Positions 35,880 to 45,700 of a stretch of DNA of 64,000 nucleotides are shown here, piece by piece. The first letter of the stretch is position 1. Each line of letters opens with the position of its first letter. The notes under the pieces are model-generated. The model searched no databases. It was not told the origin of the DNA and worked only from the letters and a program-made list of their open reading frames with translations. The DNA comes from Vespula vulgaris (taxonomy: Eukaryota > Arthropoda > Insecta > Hymenoptera > Vespidae): assembly GCF_905475345.1 (NCBI RefSeq), contig NC_066604.1, positions 3,316,001-3,380,000 on the forward strand. Direction: 5' to 3'. The translations under genes were made by a program, and so were the position numbers.

Positions 35880-38080
35880 TTAATTTTTCACGAACGCGGA
35901 ATGGTGCGGAACGCCATAGCAAGGAGATGGAATGGTCCATCATCTCCATCCAGGAACAAACTACTACGAGCATAAGTGTCAACGTGGTAAAGGGTAAAAG
36001 GGATTTTGATATGACCACAAGCCATTAACGAAGGGTTCGACATACCGACCACCTTTGAAAAATGACTTGTAGTCGATAGTTGCCCTCTTGAGCCACATAA
36101 TGTGGGGGCCTCTTCAGCATACAGCCACTTCTTGCTTCGTGCCCTAACCACTGCATTGGAGCATTCCTTACGTGCGACGCAAGATAAGTTTACGCATCAA
36201 AAAACGCCCTACCGTTCGAAGCAACGCACCCACAAAGATTGACATACTGCAGTGATTGCTACTACAAGAATGAAATCGTCCCTAAGCTAAACCGACCTGA
36301 TCCCGACCTGATCTCACTTTATGCAACAAGACTCAAACCACTCGTGTAAACGCACGCATCGAACGAGACGCAATGATCGCAAGCTAAGGGGTTGGGAAGT
36401 GAAAACACATTTTCGCACGCAGGTTTGTTCTGGTTTTTTCTTTTTTTTTTTTTCCTTAACCTAACGAGCGGTAAGCGCTTGCGACGTAAAGTATCGATTT
36501 CTTCTAAATAGTATAACCACTGCAGTATGGCAAAATTCGCGAATGAATCACCCCAAACGGCACTGACGAGTCCCAACGCGTATTCTCAACTGCGTTTTCT
36601 ACTCTGCCTAGGTGCGTCTCGATTTTCTAATGATCTTTATTTAATTATTTATCTATTCATTTAATTAAAAAAAAATAAAAATAAAAGATTCGTATAAAAA
36701 TATTTCAACTAAACCGTAAAGCTATCCTAGCCTGTGGACAATCAATGGACTCAAAGAATCCACCAACCGTACGCAATAACACAGGCACATTTAATCGAAT
36801 GCTCCAGCAGACATAATATTCATTCTATTCGATGAACCTATTACGTACTAACATTAACTCGTTGCACTTAGAAGATGGATATAGTTGCGGTAAAATGTCA
36901 AGATCACAAGAAATGTAATACTTCCACTTTACTTATGCAGGTATATTCTACTTCTAAATAAGAAATATATAGATAGTAAATATTTTAAGAATCGCGAAGT
37001 GCAAGAGTTAATTTAAAACTAAGTACCGAACAAATTCAAAATCCTTTGCTAAGTTCAAAAGATATGGGATGTATCTGATGTTCTCATTGGGTGCAAAGTT
37101 TTTCGAACTGTTTGATACTGATATATCGCGCGATGCAAAGTGTCAGCAAAAAATGTAAGAAAAAAAAAATAAAAAAAAGATAAAAAGACAAAAAAATTCA
37201 GCCTTGCTGAAAGATCGTAAAATTTGCTGAAACTTCACAAATCCCCGGAGAAAGGACTTCCCACTTCTGAGTGGGAATCGCATCCTTACCCGGTCCCTAC
37301 CTACTTAAAATTAATTGACACATTCACTCAGAAAAGTATGCTACCTGCCTGCCTATGACCTATATTTAAAAAGTGCAAACATTCACACCAACACATACAC
37401 TCCACGGTTCTCTCACACTCCACCAGGGTGCAAAAGCCTACACTAGAGAGCATGCCCCGGGGCACCTCCGACACCCTAGTTCAACCGCGTAGTTTTTCTA
37501 ATATATTTTGGGAGTACGTACCAGTTGCTGAAATCGACTGCCAAGGCTAATGATTATTGCATATATGACTAAAGCAAAAATACTAGTACATACTAGTATA
37601 TATATAGATACTAGTAATATATACGAGTATTTAGAATTTTCCACAAAAATGTGGTAACTATTATGCAAACCGATACTAATATAGTTATATATTAGATATA
37701 TCAGATATCTATTTAAAAGTTATCGCGAAACGATGTACAATGCACTTCCTAAAACGCACATACAAGTACAAAGTACACCGTGCAATCACCAGCACAATGA
37801 CAGTCGCTGAAAAGGAAACTTAAAACTAAATCCACACTGACTGTTTCTCACCCACACGAGTAACACCTGGGTTAAACGCATGGATGAGAACGCAGAAAGC
37901 ATGGGGGAGAAAGGGGTATTAGTATATTAGTGCTGAAAATCCTGAGCTAAAAAATGATTAATTTATAATATATATAAAAAAATATATAAAAAATATATAA
38001 AAATATATATATATAAAATTTAAGCGGACTGTGACTCTAGAGTCTCTTTGCACGTCTTATTAGCAAGAGCTCAAACAAGG
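35880..38080. other. Unassigned, partly GC-richer stretch
   Basis: The part at 35880-36600 has normal codon-like complexity and overlapping frames on the - strand (35888-36151 and 36319-36576), but the starts are not ATG and I recognise no domain. A 20-nt perfect palindrome TTCCCACTTCTGAGTGGGAA at 37258-37277 resembles a longer version of the array palindromes. Sequence around 37370-37490 is C-rich. The remainder is AT-rich. It may be part of a non-coding transcript of the mirror-image locus. Confidence 0.4.
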
Positions 38081-38131
38081 ATGGATGATGGTAGGCGGTC
38101 ACCACATATGAGTGTGACCACCACATATGGG

Positions 38132-38154
38132 TTTTACCACTAAAAGTGGTAAAA
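38132..38154. other. Perfect 10-bp hairpin, triloop
   Basis: TTTTACCACT, AAA, AGTGGTAAAA. It lies within the segment duplicated from 35.24-35.39 kb. Confidence 0.7.
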
Positions 38155-38349
38155 AAATAATAAGTGGCAAAAATAGTTTTGCAACCCCACCTGTATGCAC
38201 CGCTTAAGGGCCTTTGAGCGACCCGCGGTAGGCAGTCGTTGACATGGAGGGATGAAGTATGCACATAGCTCATATATATGCATACGCATTATGCAGTTAT
38301 GAAATTTCATTATTAAGAAATATATAATTTTAATAAAAAAACCTCGGAC

Positions 38350-39560
38350 GACTCCTTTCATTAAATGGCTGTTCTAGTGAAAGAACGGGATTATAATCCA
38401 CCACTTAACTACCAGAATCTATCCGTCGCGGAAGGGGTTTGTCTTCTTGCTCATTTATGGGTAAATCGATATTTTAAAATATCGAAGTAAATCGCGATTA
38501 AATGGACTAAGTACGAAGCAATGCATGTAACGTAAACCACGTTATATGCTTTATACGAAATCGGGTAAATTAATGCCCGATTTCATTACTAATATCGCGA
38601 GCAAAAACGAAGAGAAAAAAGTGCTAATAAACAGCACTGTAAATGAAACGACTTTGAAACAAGAAGACCCTGGCCTGAGCTATATATATATATATAATAA
38701 TAATAAAATATGCACAAGAAAATATCTAACTAAATGTATAGGGACCACTCGTGAATAAAATCAAAGATTTTAATCACGGACACTTTTGCTCGTTTCGGAC
38801 ATGGGACGTCTACGAATACAACCAGTAACCCGTGCCGATAAGGACCTTTCATCCTCGGCATGATGGGCACCAGAGGAACTTTAAATTTTTTCACTTACTA
38901 CTTAAGAAGTTCTGCGATGGCTCCAAAACACTCGTCCCCCTCGTAGGAGGTTGAATGATGTCGTGAAGTTGGTTGAAATTATTATTGCATCGTTGAATCG
39001 TTGAATGGATGACTCGATGACTCGTTGAATCGATGAATCGATGAATCTGTAATACAAAAAAGTACAAAAAAATATTAATTATATGTTCTATATCAAAGGA
39101 ATATTTCAATGAATGAAAAATGATTAAAAAATATGATTTGTACAATGAATGAGAAGTAATGATTACAATAAAGAAATATACTTACATGTGATTGTATCCA
39201 GATGAAGCCTTACATTCGTCGGTAAAGATGAAGAGGATGCATTTTTAAATTCTACACTATCGACCAGTACAATATTTGTCGCAACGCAATCCTCTTCCAC
39301 CGAATTGGCCGATAGTGTTATGATTCTAACAACGCGGCGAACAAATAGTTTTAACAAGAATATAACATAAATTCTTGTTTTCTGATCTATTAACGCGACC
39401 GAGAAATTCTAATCGGCGAACAACACTGACTCTAATTCGCGATTTTAATTATTATTAAAGCAACCCATTCGGTTGCAAAAATCAGAAACTTTTTCGCACA
39501 AGCACTGACTCTATGATCGCATTGCGCGCGATCAACAACTGATGCCTTATGAACTAAAAA
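38350..39560 (-). repeat. Left arm of inverted duplication (pairs with 43560-44520)
   Basis: Reverse complement of this stretch is colinear with 43560-44520 on the + strand. Anchors include GGTTGCTTT beside the CAACCGAAT motif, AATTTCTCGGTCGCG, the GGGGGACGAGTGTTT region with CGCAGAACTTCTTAAGTAGT, CATCATGCCGA, GGGTCTTCTTGTTT and ACATGCAT..AGCATTGCTTC. Identity varies from very high (39315-39446) to weak. The left arm holds about 180 extra bases, including a GATTCATCGATTCAACGA-type repeat near 39000-39040. Indels between arms are often not multiples of three. Confidence 0.85.
39186..39412 (-). CDS. Candidate coding exon of unknown gene (left arm)
   Basis: The - strand is open for 75 codons ending at a strong donor, CACAT|GTAAGT. 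The translation contains RIYVIFLLKLFVRRVVR, then SANSVEEDCVATNIVLVDS and PTNVRLHLDTIT, which looks like ordinary protein rather than repeat. I do not recognise it. The mirror copy at about 43.7-43.9 kb is nearly identical in the first half but carries frame-breaking indels in the second. Either the right copy is a pseudogene or both are non-coding. No acceptor in the right phase was identified. Confidence 0.25.
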
Positions 39561-40219
39561 AAAAAAAGAGGCACATAGGAAATGTGCCATGTCTGTTAAA
39601 GCAAAATGTAATATACTTAAAAAAAATGAATTTTACATTTTATAATATTAATACTATATGAATATTATAATATTTAATTTAATTTATGATATTTAATACT
39701 ATTATTAATTGATTCATTATTGTGAACTTGTACTTTAATAAAATATATATTTAATAAATGTAATCTAAAAAGAATATCATTCACAAGATGTAACTACAAA
39801 ACTTGGAAACTATACCTAAATAAATTAGGTTAAACAAACGTATAAATATCGCGATGTATCTATTTCTTAAAAATAGATTTGATCGCAATAGGGTTATGCT
39901 TGCAGAAATATATTTATTATGTTGATACCTATAATTAAATAGATATAGCATTATATAATACAATAATACAAGAAGCAATATTGTATTAATAATGAAGTAT
40001 ATGTATATATAATATTTAACGATTAAACGTATCTTGAATTATATCTATTACTTTAATATAAATCACAGCGCGTACTATATTCTTATTCAAACTTATGCAA
40101 AATTGTGAATAATATTGAAAGACAAAATTTTTCTAATACACCGAACGTCAGCCTTTCGCCCGACAGTGCTTACGTTGTACCATAAAAGTATATGGACACC
40201 ATAAGCAATATCGGTTACC

Positions 40220-40257
40220 GGATCTCACCGCAAGGAGGTAGCTGCGTATGGAGATCC
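40220..40257. ncRNA. Putative structured element, copy 2
   Basis: GGATCTC/GAGATCC stem with inner ACC/GGT pair. See the copy at 29950-29986 for the compensated base pair. On the - strand both copies contain GGTGAGA at the base of the stem, which could also be a splice donor. Confidence 0.35.
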
Positions 40258-40349
40258 ACATTTAAATTGAAAAAAATCTGAATAATTAATGAAAAAAACG
40301 AATAAATGTTGTATATGTTACTACATTACCAAAGAGCTGCATGTATTAC

Positions 40350-40484
40350 CGCATAGTATATTCTTTAATGGGATGGTGGCTATCGTTTTCTTCAAATCAC
40401 GTAACGACTGATGATATGCCTCGATGTTCCAGTTAGAAATCTTCTTTTCTATTCCAAGTTGTCGATCTGCTATAGCGAATACAT
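40350..40484 (-). CDS. Candidate coding exon of unknown gene
   Basis: On the - strand a TTGATTTCAG acceptor and a GCG|GTAATA donor bound 135 bp with one open frame (phase 1 at both ends). It starts VFAIADRQLGIEKKISNWNI and continues EAYHQSLRDLKKTIATIPLK. Composition is that of a soluble, helical protein segment, with none of the low complexity seen around it. It fits in phase with the candidate exon at 40563-40642. I do not recognise the family. It lies in the left arm of the inverted duplication, in a part the right arm lacks. A coding exon of a fast-evolving gene or a domesticated or decayed transposon fragment are both possible. Confidence 0.4.
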
Positions 40485-40562
40485 CTGAAATCAAATTACA
40501 TAGATTTTATAATTAAAATGCGTGATAAAATATTTTATATTTTAGATAAATCTTTAAGAAAC

Positions 40563-40642
40563 CTGTCCTTACTTGTTTCGCTGAGAAGTCTTCACTCGTC
40601 CAGAACACAAATCGTACTAATCTGTAAGCGTCCTTTTCACCT
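40563..40642 (-). CDS. Candidate coding exon of unknown gene, 5' of 40350-40484
   Basis: The - strand reads GEKDAYRLVRFVFWTSEDFS and then AKQVRT before a CAG|GTTTCT donor; a TACTCAG acceptor is possible at its 5' side. Joined to the next exon it gives ...AKQVRTDVFAIADRQ in frame. A stronger-looking donor, CAA|GTAAGG, lies 11 bases earlier but would put the next exon out of frame. That ambiguity lowers confidence. No start codon or domain was recognised. Confidence 0.3.
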
Positions 40643-41209
40643 CTGAGTATATCCCCACTTCACACACGATCTTACAACGCTGTATATTTGTTTACATATA
40701 ACAAAGGACCAATTTCCTAGAATTCCGGCAGCCAAATGTAAGATCAATATAATAGTGATTGTTTACTTTGGGATTACTCATCCGTGAAAATTCCTGCAAC
40801 TTCATATGCTATGTGTTGTATTCTTTTCCGAGTGTTACCTATCTCTCTGTATTACGTCATGCGTTGTATTCTTAAAAAAAAAGTGTACATCAAGCGTACG
40901 AAGTGAATATATATACGCGTATAATGTTTCAGATGAATATATATATGCTATGGATATTTAAAAGACGTACTAATGATATGTATGTACATATATATAAATG
41001 AGAATTATGTATAACGTATATACATATGTAGTAGTAGAGTATATGTATATAGATACATATAAAAATTAGTTATTTATATATAATGTGAAATGAGATCTTA
41101 TATACGATAAATTATTTGTTTGCTAATTAACCTTGAAGTATCCAATTTTTTATTATATTCGATTCTCATATACGCGTGTCATATTCGTATCATATATACA
41201 CACCACACA

Positions 41210-41760
41210 TCATATACATTCGTATATGTTGTGTGTGTTGTGTATGTGTATGTATGTGATATGTATTCATACGAAAATCGAATATAACGCAAAATTCGAT
41301 AGTTCAAGACAAATCAACGAACAATTATTAATTAGAATATCGTCAATAAAGAAAATAATTACCTGTATCGTGAAAATAAAGCTGGACAATCAAAAAAAGC
41401 TGTTGTGTAGTAGTCGTTACAGGAGACGCCAAATCCTCGATTTCCTTTTTCGCAGATATTTCTTAAACGCGATGATGCCTTGATCTGAAAACGATACATG
41501 TAAGAAAACGTGTTTTAAGGAATCGATTGATATATTGGAGAAGAGTGTACATTAAAAAATATATATTACTTACTTGTAATTAAGAGGAGGACGAAACGCC
41601 GTGCAGCCACCGAGAGCAGTCAAACACAAAATGGAGTCCTCACTAGCGGCAAGGGTCCTACTTCCCCCTCCCTTCCGATTTGCGCGCCAAAAATTAATTC
41701 ACTTCTTTTTGCTATTATTATATAAAACAAAATATAAAAAGATATATTAGATCATTTTTT
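41210..41760 (-). promoter_or_regulatory. Inner left arm: candidate promoter and first exon
   Basis: Reverse complement aligns with 42370-42860. A GC-richer segment (41580-41700) in very AT-rich DNA contains GGCGCGC, CATTTTGTGTTTGACTG and GCACGGCGTTTCGTCCTCC. It is followed by a donor, AATTACAA|GTAAGTAA, then a conserved intron-like stretch. The next segment runs from an ATCGTTTTCAG acceptor (41484) to ATACAG|GTAATT (41368). The layout suggests a transcription unit heading left (- strand). No conserved protein is visible in it. Confidence 0.45.
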
Positions 41761-42369
41761 AATGATTTCTTATGATAGAAAATAATAATAACAATATATA
41801 AAACAATTATAATAGAAAAATAAATGCATTAAAAAAATGTGAACCAATCAGAAAGCTTGATTAAATCCAATTAATATAGCGTCCAATCAGAAGCCACGCA
41901 ATTGATTTAAGATCGTATTATATTCAATTAAAAGTTGAGAAACATAATAAAATGAAATTTTATTCTTATTTCGAAGAAATACCATAATAGAAACTTTAAA
42001 AAAATAAAACGTCTAGAAAGATGAAGAAACGATTTTGTGCTTGACCGTGAGTGTAAATGGTGAATATATTGTGCCAATGATAAATTATTTATTATTGATA
42101 TATTAATTATTATTATTATTATTAATCGTCTATAGATAAAAAATCTTGCGCTCTATTAAATTTGCGAAACGTTTACAAAATTAAAGTATATAATGATTCT
42201 TTTTTTTATTATTCGATGTATCAATAATTTTTTTTGATTACGTCATAGCTATAAAAAGGATGCTATATATGCTTAGCGGGAAATTATTTTAATGAGTTAT
42301 TTAATTGGAAGGTAGTTATTAATTTTTACGATCCCAATTAATAGCTTTTATCATAAGAAATGTGCTCTG

Positions 42370-42860
42370 ATATATATTTCTATATTTTATTTTATATAAT
42401 AGTTAAAAGAAGTGAATTAATTTTTGGCGCGTAAAATAGGAAGGGGAGGGGTTCAAGTAGGACTCTCATTGGTGGGAACTTCATTTTGTGTTCGACTGTT
42501 TCGGTAGCAGCACGGCGTCTCGTTCTCCTCTTCATTAAAAGTAAGTAGCATATATTTTTTTTAATGTACACCCTTCTCCAATATATCAATCGATTCCTTA
42601 AAACAAGTTTTCTTACATGTGTTATTTTCAAATCGAAATCTCGACGCGTTCAAGAAATATTTGCGAAAAAAAAATCGCCTAATCGGCGTCCCCTGTTACG
42701 ACATTACGCAATAACTTTTTAAGGTTTTTCAGTATTATTCTCGCGATACATCTGCTTGTCGTGCTTATTAACGATGTTATAATTAATAATTGTTTGTTAA
42801 TTGGCTTTGAACTACCTTATTTTGTATTCGGTTTTCATAAACACCCACACACGCACGTTA
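42370..42860 (+). promoter_or_regulatory. Inner right arm: mirrored candidate promoter and first exon
   Basis: This is the mirror of 41210-41760 in + orientation. It has GGCGCG, an inverted CCAAT (ATTGG at about 42469), CATTTTGTGTTCGACTG and GCACGGCGTCTCGTTCTCC, then a donor AAAA|GTAAGTAG at about 42540. AATATATCAATCGATTCCTT in the putative intron is identical in both arms. The two donors point outward from a centre near 42.06 kb, so the two units would be divergently transcribed. Confidence 0.45.
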
Positions 42861-43070
42861 TATATATATATATAATGAGGTGCGCGCATGTGTGTGTGTA
42901 TTAATAATATAATTATGTGTATACATAATTATTTGTATACTATAACAACCAATTAATAATACATTATATATACGCATTTTTATTTTATTTTATATTAAAT
43001 ATACACACACATACAAACACACGTATCATGTAAACATTATACTGTACTAATACAATTGTATATTTTTCAG

Positions 43071-43145
43071 TTTTTCTACATGTACGTGTCATAGCCGGCA
43101 GAATGCTTCTAATACATGTAGCTGTTTATCGTCGCTTCATTACAA
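43071..43145 (+). ncRNA. Candidate non-coding exon of the right-hand unit
   Basis: A strong TATATTTTTCAG acceptor and a TTACAA|GTAAGT donor bound about 75 bp containing an in-frame stop after a possible ATG. No protein match. It would follow the first exon ending near 42540. Confidence 0.25.
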
Positions 43146-43559
43146 GTAAGTTTATTCTTTCATGCGTTATTTGATATAGAAGGAGAAAGAGAAAGAGAGA
43201 GAAAGAGAGATAAATAACACTCCGTGAAGAATGAAACGAACACAATGTATTTCCAAGAAATTTGTCCTTCAATAAGTTCATAAACAAAAATCGTTTGACC
43301 GAGCGAAGGGAAGGGAATAATAGGACGACGAACAAGTTAGAACCTGTTCGCGTAGCACGAAAGACAAAATTATTACATAGTTATAACATATTTTATTAGA
43401 CATTTTAATAATTGAGGAAATCTAATTTGATTTTTAGTTTATTCCTTGTAGCAAATTGATAATTTTGGATAGAAAAGAGATCTAAATAAAACAAGAGGTA
43501 CTCTCGTTTCTCTCTCTTTAGACAAATTTTGAATGCCACATTTTTTATGTTCTTTTTCT

Positions 43560-44520
43560 TTTTTTTATTTAATAAGGTTTTAGTTGATCGCGCGCAATGT
43601 GATCTTAGAATCAGTGTTTGTGCGAAAAATTTTGATTTTTGCAACCGAATGGGTTGCTTTAAAAAAAAACTTAATTAAAATCGCGAATTCGAGTCAGTGT
43701 TGTTCGCCGATTAGAATTTCTCGGTCGCGTTAATAGATCAGAAAACAAGAATTTGTGTTATATTCTTGTTAAAACTATTTGTTCGTCGCGTTGTTAGAAT
43801 CATAACACATTATTGGCCAATTCGGTGGAAGAGGAATTTCGAAAAATATTGTAATGGTCGATAGTGTGAATTCAAAAGTGCATCTTCTTCATTTGTACCG
43901 TTGAGGGGGACGAGTGTTTCGGAGCCATCGCAGAACTTCTTAAGTAGTAAGTGAACAAATCTAAAATTCCTTTAGTATCCATCATGCCGAAGATGAAAAG
44001 TTCATATCGGCATGGTTACTGGTTGTATATGTTGATGTCTTTTATCCGAAAGAAGCATAAGTGACCGTAAATAGAACATTACTTACTAGTTATTTCTTAT
44101 ATTTGTAGTTTTTTTTTTTTTTAATGTGAATTGTTGTATATTTTTTATTATTATAAAGGCTAGGGTCTTCTTGTTTTATCTGGTTAAGTTATTTCATTTA
44201 TAGTACAATTAATTAGTATCTTTTTCTCTTCATTTTTGTACAAGACAATAGTATTGAAATCATGGATTCGTTTGCTTGGTTTCGGCAATAGAAAAAAGTA
44301 TATAATATTGTTTATGTAACATGCATATAAAGCATTGCTTCATATTTAGTCTATTTAATCATGATCTACTTTGATATAACGATTGAAGAAAATGAACAAG
44401 AGGATAACCTTTGCGATAGATAGATAGATTCACAGTTTATGCAGATAGATTAAAAAAATGTGATTATTTTATGGTGTAGTTCTTCTGCATGATTTTATTG
44501 ATGAGACAGTATTAAATTTT
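43560..44520 (+). repeat. Right arm of inverted duplication (pairs with 38350-39560)
   Basis: Colinear, inverted copy of the left arm. 43677-43808 matches the reverse complement of 39315-39446 at all but three of 132 positions without gaps. Beyond this, similarity drops and indels appear. It ends, like the left arm, in a TTTTTTT run. Confidence 0.85.
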
Positions 44521-44569
44521 TTTCTTTCTATCAGCAAATGCAGAAGTAGCTAGTCGATTCTTATGCTTC

Positions 44570-45700
44570 TTAATATCAACGACAATCAACTGCTGTAATA
44601 TGTTAAATAAAAATTATAGCTGAGATAAAGGGAATAATTAAATGGTATAAATTATTAATAATTGTAATGTGAAATCACATTGATATGTAGTAGATTATGT
44701 TTTTTTATCTATTTATAATTGTGCTTTTAAATAACTTTCTAAAATTTTAATTTTTGATTGTTCTAAATAATGACTAGACGCAATAACAATATTATGTCAT
44801 TGAATAAGTAATACTTTTATCTACTACATGTAAAAAATATAAAGTGATTAAAGATTACATATACATAAATTAACATATTTTCAATATATAGTAATTTTAA
44901 TGTGAAATTTTTTATTTTTAGATAAGATTTTTTATTTTTAGCCACATCAATCTTTGTCCTCTGAAATTGTATCAAATGATAAAAAACCGCAATTACTACC
45001 TTACCGACTTTCGATGCAAATGCATTTATCTTCTTTACGTTGGCATCACTGTTTTTAGTATTTTTTATCTAGTATTATATACCTAGTATTAAACCTAGTA
45101 TTTTTTAATTGAAGTCTACAATATAAGGATAAATAGAACCATGTCAATATTCTTCCTGGGAAACTGTACCGTATGATCAGAGAAACTGTAATCACTGCAT
45201 TACCGACTTTCAATGCAAATGCATTTACCATTCTTACGTTGATATTACAGTATATGCATACTTTTTTTATGTTGTCGATAAAACTGATTTGAAGAGTATA
45301 TTTCACATAGGTGTGTTGAGAACTGCATTACCATCTCTAATTTTTATTAAACACTAATTTTATTAAACAAAATATTTTGAATATTATTTATATATAATTA
45401 AGATTTGTCTAGTCGAGATAAAGATAATTTTAAATTTTAATTATTAATAACTACAATGAGATATAATACATTGAAATCTAGTATTCTTTCTATTCGTATC
45501 TATGGTTTTAAATATTTTTTGAAAATTATATTTTTTGGTTGTTTTAAATAATAATTTAATATAATGACAACTTTATGTTATTGCAAATTATATATAATCG
45601 TAGATATAGGTAACAAAGTGAATGTTTTAGAGATATAGATACTAGAGACTAAAATGTAGAAATGAAAAACGTTTGGTTAATAACTGCATATATGTATTTA
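44570..45700 (+). repeat. Diverged direct duplication of about 0.75 kb
   Basis: 44570-44860 and 45300-45620 share, in order, ACTGC.TTAC/AATATG, GAGATAAAG, TTAATAA.T..AATG, TTTTTGATTGTTCTAAATAA versus TTTGGTTGTTTTAAATAATA, and TTATGT.ATTG. Similarity is weak, so the duplication is old. The palindromic 70-bp units at 44940-45260 lie between the halves. Confidence 0.45.
44940..45260 (-). repeat. Two 70-bp units, inverted relatives of 29397-29670
   Basis: TTACCGACTTTCGATGCAAA and TTACCGACTTTCAATGCAAA mark the two units (about 45000 and 45203). Each continues TGCATTTA, so each contains the palindromic octamer-like ATGCAAATGCAT. See 29397-29670 for the counterpart. Confidence 0.6.

Noticed and set aside
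36020..36040. tRNA B-box (GGGTTCGAC)
   Set aside because: The consensus GGTTCRANYCC is not met and no A-box or cloverleaf fits around it; the same holds for the GGGTTCGAGG at about 1560.
35836..36151. Protein gene on the - strand in the GC-richer stretch
   Set aside because: Two overlapping frames with non-ATG starts, no splice sites in phase and no recognisable domain.
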